Assembly: GCA_022728415.1 (NCBI GenBank)
Contig: JAIJJM010000009.1
Span: 1 to 18,606 of the forward strand
Reading direction: 5' to 3'
From: Collinsella sp.
GTDB lineage: Bacteria; Actinomycetota; Coriobacteriia; Coriobacteriales; Coriobacteriaceae
Length of the DNA stretch: 18,606 nucleotides
This document shows positions 13,094 through 18,606 of this stretch, piece by piece. The notes beneath the pieces are model-generated. The model was not told where the DNA came from and ran no database searches. It saw only the letters and a list, made by a program, of their open reading frames with translations. Numbering within the stretch: the first letter of the stretch is position 1; each line of letters starts with the position of its first letter. The position numbers were made by a program, and so were the translations under genes.

Positions 13094-16000
13094 ATGGGTT
13101 TTCGTCATGATAGGGCGTCGGCCGGGCGGAGTCATGAACCGCTCGCGCGTGGCGCGCATGGGGCGGGGCCGGCACGCACGGTGCTTGCCGGCCTGGTGGC
13201 CGTGGCCACGCTGGCCACGGGCGGCCTGGTGGCGTCGACCGCGTATGCGGGCGGCGCGGGAGACAACCGTCCGGGCGGCGCGACCGGCGGCCTTCCCGCG
13301 GGCATGTTCTGGCAGTACAAGGACGACGCGTCCGGCAGCTTCGGTCCGGCCGCGAACGCGGACGGCTCGCCGCGCATCGCGTCGGTGGAGGCCGCGTACA
13401 AGCGTGCCGGCGTGAGTGTGGTGAACGACGGCGTGTACGACGGGCCGGGGGCGATCCGCGATACGTTGCGGGGCGCGTTGTCGAAGTGCGTGGCCGGGTT
13501 CCGTCAGCGTCATCCGGGCGAGGGCGACGGCGACTGCCGTGTCGTGGGCGTGGGCTCGGTCGCGGGCCAGCAGGGCGGCAGATGGGTGTACAACGGGTCC
13601 GGCGGCTATTCGGCGTCCGAGTGGTACTCGTCCTGGGACTCGCAGATCAAACCGTATACATATAACTATGCCGGCACACAAAGCTACCGTACCTCAGATG
13701 GCTTTGATGATGATCCGTCGAACAGCGTGGACAAGATCGCGTATTCGAACGTGGCTGCGGCCGGCGCGACGCCGAACCTGATCATCATCGTGCTGGACAA
13801 GTACCAGCCGAAGCCGCCGACCTATCATCTGAGCGTGAGCACGCAGGCTGCGGAAATGTCGGGCCAGTCGGGTGACACCAAGGACGCTTCGGACACGATC
13901 AGCCTGTCCACCGACGGGTCGAAGACCGAGAACGTGAACGGCACCGCGACCCTGCACTGGCGCGGCATCGACGGCACCGAGAAGACGGTGACGAAGCAGT
14001 TCACCGCGTCCAACAAGGGCAGCGCCACAGTGAGCGCGTCCTTCAAGGACATGGACGCCTCGTGGGAGTCGTGGCCTGCGGGCAAGCGCTGGTGGGACGT
14101 TGACGTGGCGAAGCAGGGCGGCATGGCCGAGGCGGTCTCCCACAAGGGAGAGAACGACGGCAAGGAGTCCGGCGAGAAGACCACCACCCCGCCCGAGAAA
14201 TGGCTGACCAACGGGGCCGGCGACACGGTGCGGGACGGCAACGACTCCATCGCCTCCGGCAGCCTGTACACCGCGCACATCAAGGCGCATTCCAACGCCT
14301 CCGGCAAGTTCTGGATCTACGACACGATCGACACCAGGGACGTGGTGATCGGCGGCACCGAGCAGGACGACGTGAGCAAGGTCACCGTGACCGACGCGAA
14401 CGGCAACATCGTGCCGGCGGACATTTCCATCGACGATTCCATCGATGGCAAGCGCGTGGTCAAGGCGCACGCCACCGCCCCGCATTCCGGCCTCTACACG
14501 CTGAACGTGCCACAGTCGGCCAAGCCCACCGGCGGCGACTACAAGATCAACGACGGTTCCGTGGCGTGCTGGAACGGAGACAACGGCACCGGCAGCCTGG
14601 CCGACTGCCAGACCGGCAACGGCGACGGCGTGGGCAAGGTCACGCCGACCCCGGACAAGGTGTGGGTGCTGGACGAGTCCGGCGCTCTCGTGGCCGAGGA
14701 CAAGCAATGGACCAACCAGCAGGGTGTCGATCAGAAGACGTTCCTCGTGGGCGACCAGGTGGGCGTCGTGGTCAACGGCAGCATTCCCGCGCATCTGCTC
14801 AACCCGTTGGCGTCCTATTCCATCACCGATGATCTGACCGGTTCGATCCAGTGGATCGACTGGAAGTCCGGCAAGGTGTTCGTCGATGGCGAGGACGTGA
14901 CCGCGAACTTCGACATCGTGATCGACCAGAAGGCCAGGACCGCGACCGCCACCGCGAAGGCTTCGTACATCGCGAAGACGATGTTCAAGAACAGCGCGAG
15001 CAAGGTCAAGTTCTACCTGACGGGCACCATCAAAAAGGGTGCCACCGAGGGCAGGAAGATCCAGCTGACCAACAAGGCGTACGAGAAGTGGAACAACGAG
15101 ACGCGGCCGACCAACGAGCCCCCGGTGTTCGTGTGGACCCCGAACCCGAACAAGGCGTGGGCCATGAAGGCTGACGGCAAGTGGCAGCTGACCGTCGATC
15201 CGGCCAAGAGCGACAAGGTGGGCGGCGACGACAAGTACTACCGTCTCGGCGACGAGGTGGCCGCGGTCATCTCCGGCACCCTGCCCACCGGATTGGGCCG
15301 CGTGCCCGAGATCGCGTGGACGGACGACTTCGCCAACGTCGATAGCATCCTCGATCTGAAGGACACCTCCAGCATCAAGGTCTACGAGCAGGACACCACC
15401 GACGAGGCCAACGCCGGCGTCAACGACCTGAACAAGACCGGCAGGGACGTGACCGACCAGTTCGACATCACCGCCGAGGGCACCAAGGTCACGGTCAGCG
15501 CGAAGGACTCCTACGAGGCCGCGCAGAAGGACCTGAAGACCGCGAAGCAGATCAGCGTCGTGATCCCCTTCGACGTGAACTTCGACACCAAGCAGCTGCT
15601 CGAATCCTACGGCAAGGCGGAGGGCGACGAGCTCAACACGTGCGTTGACCCGAAGGGCGACGACCTTGACAACAAGGGCGGCCAGACGGTCGGCGGCAGC
15701 ACGGTGGACACCAACACGCCGAAGATCTGCGTGACCGTTCCCCCGATCCACAAGCAGGTCATCGCGGAATCCTCCCAGGGCGGCGACCAGTCCAACATCG
15801 ACACCAAGACCGTGTTCCCCGGCCAGACCGTGGAATACACCGTGCGCGTGGACCCGCGGATCCCCGCGGACCAGGCGTATTCGGTGACCGCCATCAAGCT
15901 GAGCGACACCTATTCCGAGTACACCACCGCGAACAAGCAGACCCTGGAGATCACCGACCTGGGGACCGGCGGCATCATCCCGAAGAGCGCCTACAAGGTC

Positions 16001-17971
16001 CAATGGGACGAGAAGGCCCACTCGTTCGAGGCCACGTTCACGAAGGACTGGGTTGCCGCCAACTGGAAGGCCGGCTCCAACCCGCGCGTGCTGCTGCGCT
16101 TCGAGGCCAAGGTGAACGAGGACGCGCCGACCGACAAGACCGTCGACAACAAGGCCGCGCTGACCGTCAACAACGGCGTCACCCCGTCCAACAAGGTCGA
16201 GAACGAGCCGCCGGTCATCAAGCCCTCCAAGCAGGACACGCAGAAGGACCCGACCATCAACATCGACGGCAAGACCGCTCTGCTCGGCGACAAGGTGTAC
16301 TACCGCGTCAACATCGACGCCTCCAGGCTCACCGACACCGCCTACAAGGTGTGGCGCTTGGGCATGGTGGACGACTACGACCAGGAGTACCTGACCCTCG
16401 ACGCGAAGCATGTGGAGATCCTTGACGAGACCGGCAGGGACCGCACCGGCGAGTTCAACATCCAGGACAAGGACGGCGTGCTCTACACGTTCGCCAGGAC
16501 CGTGGACACCCAGATCCCCGCGACCGGCGAGACCGTGCCCGGCGACCCGCAGCCCGGCGACCTGAAGGCGTACAGCGAGAAGTCCGACAAGGATTACGAC
16601 CCGCTGAAGGACCCGAGCATCGACCAGTCGCTGCTGGGCCACACCTACCAGGTGGTCATGCCGATGACCGTCACCAAGGTCAAGGACGGCCACACGGTGG
16701 AGAACACCGCCACGCAGGTCACGAACGACAAGCGCGACAAGACCAACACCGTCACCAACCCGTTGAAGGAGATCAACCCGAAGAAGGACGTGACCGTGAA
16801 GGTCGGCGGCGACAGCGTCGACGGCAAGAGCGTCTACCTGGACTCCACGTTCCTCTACCAGCTCGACAGCTCGATCCTGCCCGCGGACCGCGCCTACCAG
16901 AAGATCGCGAACTGGGGCATCACCGACCGGCTCGACCCGGCGTATGACAAGGCGACCGGCCAGTGGGCCGTGTACGCGGCCCGCGACCTGTACCGGGGCG
17001 GCGAGGCCATCGCCAGGAAGGGCGAGAGGATCGCCGGCAGCGGCTTCGACTCGTCGAGGCTCGGCGGCGACATGTTCACCGCGAACATCGACCCCTCCAC
17101 CGGCCTCGTGGACATCCAGGCCACCCAGGCGTACCTGGACCTCGTGTCCGCGGACGACGCGCACGAGCAGGGCTGGCGCGCCTACGTGCAGGCCACGCGA
17201 GTCAAGGTCACCGACCGCCACGAGAACGTGTTCACCGAGCACGTGAACGGCAAGGACCTGACCAGCAACATCGTGTGGACCCGCACCCCTGACCTGACCC
17301 CGAGCATCAAGCTCGAGAAGTGGGACAAGAAGTCCGGCTGGCCGAAGGGCGACCGCGACGACTCCAAGGACGCGCTCGACGGCGCCAAGGACGGCACGAC
17401 CATCGTGTTCACCATCAAGAACACCAGCAAGGACGAGGACGGGCACGGCGCATGGTTCAAGGCCAGCGACCTGAAGCTCGAGGACCACACCATCGTCGGC
17501 GACGGCACCGTCACCGACCTGAAGTACCCGGAAGGCTGGGACAGCCTGATCCTCAAGCCCGGCCAGAGCGTCGACGTGGAGGGAACCCTGACCGGTTTCA
17601 CCCAGGCCACGCACACCGACCGCGCCAAGGTCACCGGCACCCCGTTGGTCGAATGCCCCGTGGTGGACAAGGACCCGTTCGGCGACGCCTCCGGCAAGCC
17701 GTCCACAGGCGGCGAGGCCGGCGACGGCGACGGTCCCAGGCAGGTGACCGTCGGCGATCGCACGCTGTGCGAGGACACGCCCGTCGAGTCCAACACCGAC
17801 GACTGGAACGGCCGCCGGTCGCTGCTGGGCGAGACCGGTTCCGCGATCCTGCCCGTCGGCGTGGGCGCGCTGCTCATGGCCGGCATCGGCGCCGCCGTCG
17901 TGATGGTCCGCCGCCGCAAGTCGGCGCATGACGACAAGGACGCGGCCCTCATGCCGCGCCACGCCGCCTGA
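13094..17971 (+). CDS. Giant sortase-anchored multi-domain adhesin
   Basis: A 1625-residue secreted surface protein, probably for adhesion. A twin-Arg-free signal peptide (basic start, hydrophobic core about 29-48) ends at AYA52. An N-terminal region (about 60-210) contains one Cys pair. A series of beta-rich domains of 150-200 residues follows, starting near 522, 686, 886, 1056, 1233 and 1403. These share the pattern of a Lys near the start, (L/V)GD.V.(Y/V).V, D..., and Asn/Lys-rich ends, like isopeptide-bond pilin and antigen I/II-type adhesin domains. Other Cys pairs occur at SVACWNG...ADCQTG, NTCVD...KICVT and VECPV...TLCED. The C-terminus has LGETG (1578-1582), a hydrophobic helix, and RRRK, a sorting signal with Gly in place of the usual Pro. 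Start ATG 13094 has GGAGGAG 6 bases upstream. A secreted pilin-like gene follows. The isopeptide bonds are inferred. Confidence 0.85.
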   Translation: MGFRHDRASAGRSHEPLARGAHGAGPARTVLAGLVAVATLATGGLVASTAYAGGAGDNRPGGATGGLPAGMFWQYKDDASGSFGPAANADGSPRIASVEAAYKRAGVSVVNDGVYDGPGAIRDTLRGALSKCVAGFRQRHPGEGDGDCRVVGVGSVAGQQGGRWVYNGSGGYSASEWYSSWDSQIKPYTYNYAGTQSYRTSDGFDDDPSNSVDKIAYSNVAAAGATPNLIIIVLDKYQPKPPTYHLSVSTQAAEMSGQSGDTKDASDTISLSTDGSKTENVNGTATLHWRGIDGTEKTVTKQFTASNKGSATVSASFKDMDASWESWPAGKRWWDVDVAKQGGMAEAVSHKGENDGKESGEKTTTPPEKWLTNGAGDTVRDGNDSIASGSLYTAHIKAHSNASGKFWIYDTIDTRDVVIGGTEQDDVSKVTVTDANGNIVPADISIDDSIDGKRVVKAHATAPHSGLYTLNVPQSAKPTGGDYKINDGSVACWNGDNGTGSLADCQTGNGDGVGKVTPTPDKVWVLDESGALVAEDKQWTNQQGVDQKTFLVGDQVGVVVNGSIPAHLLNPLASYSITDDLTGSIQWIDWKSGKVFVDGEDVTANFDIVIDQKARTATATAKASYIAKTMFKNSASKVKFYLTGTIKKGATEGRKIQLTNKAYEKWNNETRPTNEPPVFVWTPNPNKAWAMKADGKWQLTVDPAKSDKVGGDDKYYRLGDEVAAVISGTLPTGLGRVPEIAWTDDFANVDSILDLKDTSSIKVYEQDTTDEANAGVNDLNKTGRDVTDQFDITAEGTKVTVSAKDSYEAAQKDLKTAKQISVVIPFDVNFDTKQLLESYGKAEGDELNTCVDPKGDDLDNKGGQTVGGSTVDTNTPKICVTVPPIHKQVIAESSQGGDQSNIDTKTVFPGQTVEYTVRVDPRIPADQAYSVTAIKLSDTYSEYTTANKQTLEITDLGTGGIIPKSAYKVQWDEKAHSFEATFTKDWVAANWKAGSNPRVLLRFEAKVNEDAPTDKTVDNKAALTVNNGVTPSNKVENEPPVIKPSKQDTQKDPTINIDGKTALLGDKVYYRVNIDASRLTDTAYKVWRLGMVDDYDQEYLTLDAKHVEILDETGRDRTGEFNIQDKDGVLYTFARTVDTQIPATGETVPGDPQPGDLKAYSEKSDKDYDPLKDPSIDQSLLGHTYQVVMPMTVTKVKDGHTVENTATQVTNDKRDKTNTVTNPLKEINPKKDVTVKVGGDSVDGKSVYLDSTFLYQLDSSILPADRAYQKIANWGITDRLDPAYDKATGQWAVYAARDLYRGGEAIARKGERIAGSGFDSSRLGGDMFTANIDPSTGLVDIQATQAYLDLVSADDAHEQGWRAYVQATRVKVTDRHENVFTEHVNGKDLTSNIVWTRTPDLTPSIKLEKWDKKSGWPKGDRDDSKDALDGAKDGTTIVFTIKNTSKDEDGHGAWFKASDLKLEDHTIVGDGTVTDLKYPEGWDSLILKPGQSVDVEGTLTGFTQATHTDRAKVTGTPLVECPVVDKDPFGDASGKPSTGGEAGDGDGPRQVTVGDRTLCEDTPVESNTDDWNGRRSLLGETGSAILPVGVGALLMAGIGAAVVMVRRRKSAHDDKDAALMPRHAA

Positions 17972-18006
17972 CCCGACGGGGCCCGTCCGATGCGCGTCGC
18001 CGCGTG

Positions 18007-18126
18007 GAAGGGCCCCTTCCCGGGGCCGGCATCCCGACCGGGACGCCGGCCCCTCATCCATGCAACGACATCGATCACTCCCCTCCCTGTCGGGGAGGGG
18101 GGCGGGCGCGGCATGCGGCCGCGCCC
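18007..18126 (+). other. Four-hairpin spacer between adhesin and pilin-like gene
   Basis: In series: GGAAGG/CCTTCC (18007-18021); GGGGCCGGC with GCCGGCCCC plus an inner TCCC/GGGA (18022-18053); CCCCTCCC/GGGAGGGG (18080-18100); and GGGCGCGGC/GCCGCGCCC (18104-18126). The last ends a few bases before the pilin ribosome site GGAGAAGGA. There is no T run after any of them. They may stabilise or process the mRNA so that the pilin-like protein is made in excess over the adhesin. Confidence 0.55.
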
Positions 18127-18144
18127 ATAGGAGAAGGACACGAT

Positions 18145-18606
18145 ATGAGGAACATCATCCGCATCGGCGCCGGCACGGACCGCCGGAACCGGTTCGTCGC
18201 GATCGCGTTGGGCGTCGCCCTGGCGGCCGGGCCGGCCGCCATGCTGCCCGCGGCGGCGCTGGCCGCGCCGGCCACGGACGCCGCGGCCGCGAGCACGACG
18301 GCCGGCGCGACCATCACACTGCAAGGCGCAGACGGAGCAAGCCTGGCCGGCCACACGTTCAACGTGTACCGGATCGGCACGTACACGGACCAGATCCTGA
18401 ACGGCACGCAGATCAGTAGCCTCGGCGTGCGCGGCGACACGGCATCCAACGCGTGGGCGGCCGACGCGATCGGCATCGCCAACGCTTACGATCCGGACAC
18501 GGCCGACGACATCGCCAAGGTGTACGGCTACGATGACGCGGGCAACATCGCCAACATCAAGATGGACTCCCAGACCAGGCAGCTGCGCAACATCAGCAAG
18601 GCCCTG
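18145..18606 (+). CDS. Secreted pilin-like (SpaA-type) protein, 3' partial
   Basis: The first 154 codons of a gene that runs past the right edge. A signal peptide (MRNIIRIGAG start, hydrophobic core about 17-38) ends at ALA40. The mature part begins with an Ala/Thr-rich stretch and then ATITLQGADGASLAGHTFNVYRIG (split here only in description: ITLQGADG, then GHTFNVYRI), the opening strand pattern of SpaA/FimA-type pilin N-terminal domains. Helical residues DPDTADDIAKVYGY follow. Start ATG 18145 has GGAGAAGGA 5 bases or so upstream. Location directly after a sortase-anchored adhesin fits a sortase-assembled pilus operon (tip adhesin, then backbone subunit, with a sortase expected next). The pilin motif and sorting signal are outside the window, so backbone identity is not proven. 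Confidence 0.7.
   Translation, partial: MRNIIRIGAGTDRRNRFVAIALGVALAAGPAAMLPAAALAAPATDAAAASTTAGATITLQGADGASLAGHTFNVYRIGTYTDQILNGTQISSLGVRGDTASNAWAADAIGIANAYDPDTADDIAKVYGYDDAGNIANIKMDSQTRQLRNISKAL

Noticed and set aside
13694..18061. Very long open frame on the minus strand opposite the adhesin
   Set aside because: GC-rich codon third positions on the plus strand remove stops from the antisense frame. The product is repetitive in Val/Gly/His/Arg, has no domain and no ribosome site, while the plus frame has a signal peptide and sorting signal.
1..18606. tRNA, rRNA, CRISPR arrays, insertion sequences, integrase or attachment sites
   Set aside because: I looked for cloverleaf arms, regularly spaced repeats, transposase motifs and matching direct repeats at module edges and saw none that hold up.

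Overview
The window looks like accessory DNA from a high-GC, Bifidobacterium-like actinobacterium. The grounds are the GC-rich codon third positions, strong GGAGG-type ribosome binding sites, an actinobacterial-type conjugation gene set, and sortase-anchored surface proteins. The genus is an inference from style, not from a marker gene. Every gene but one reads on the + strand.

Left part (1-6082): a block of envelope and conjugation (type IV secretion-like) genes, entered in the middle. It starts with a CHAP plus lytic-transglycosylase wall hydrolase, cut by the window edge. A two-helix membrane protein with a duplicated 24-residue tail unit, a small two-helix pilin-like protein, a VirB6/TrbL-like polytopic protein with a collagen-like tail, an SCO6880/PrgI-like membrane protein, and a one-helix coiled-coil protein follow. 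GC hairpins with T-rich tails sit between several of these genes, directly ahead of the next ribosome binding site. No coupling ATPase, VirB4, relaxase or integrase is visible, so they must lie outside or be absent.

Middle-left (6083-7994): small genes of unknown role. They are a possible 24-codon leader peptide coupled to a 54-residue membrane peptide, the broken remnant of a helix-turn-helix protein, a protein with four tandem zinc-ribbon units, a small membrane protein, and one small membrane protein on the - strand.

Middle (8249-11726): cargo with visibly lower GC. A D12-class adenine methyltransferase is followed 15 bases later by a ParB/Srx-fold protein with a DGNRR motif and a HEPN-like C-terminal region. 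A possible folded RNA or leader comes next, then a CPBP (Abi-type) membrane protein whose first active-site motif is altered. I regard this as the best candidate for an undescribed system, probably defence or element maintenance.

Right part (11795-18606): surface machinery. It holds a second one-helix coiled-coil protein that appears to be a diverged paralogue of the one at 5285, a strong terminator, an operator-like palindrome, a 1625-residue wall-anchored adhesin with a variant sorting motif, and the start of a secreted pilin-like protein that runs off the window. A plausible overall reading is a mobile element carrying DNA transfer genes, a methylase-linked cargo cassette, and adhesins that could promote cell-cell or host contact.
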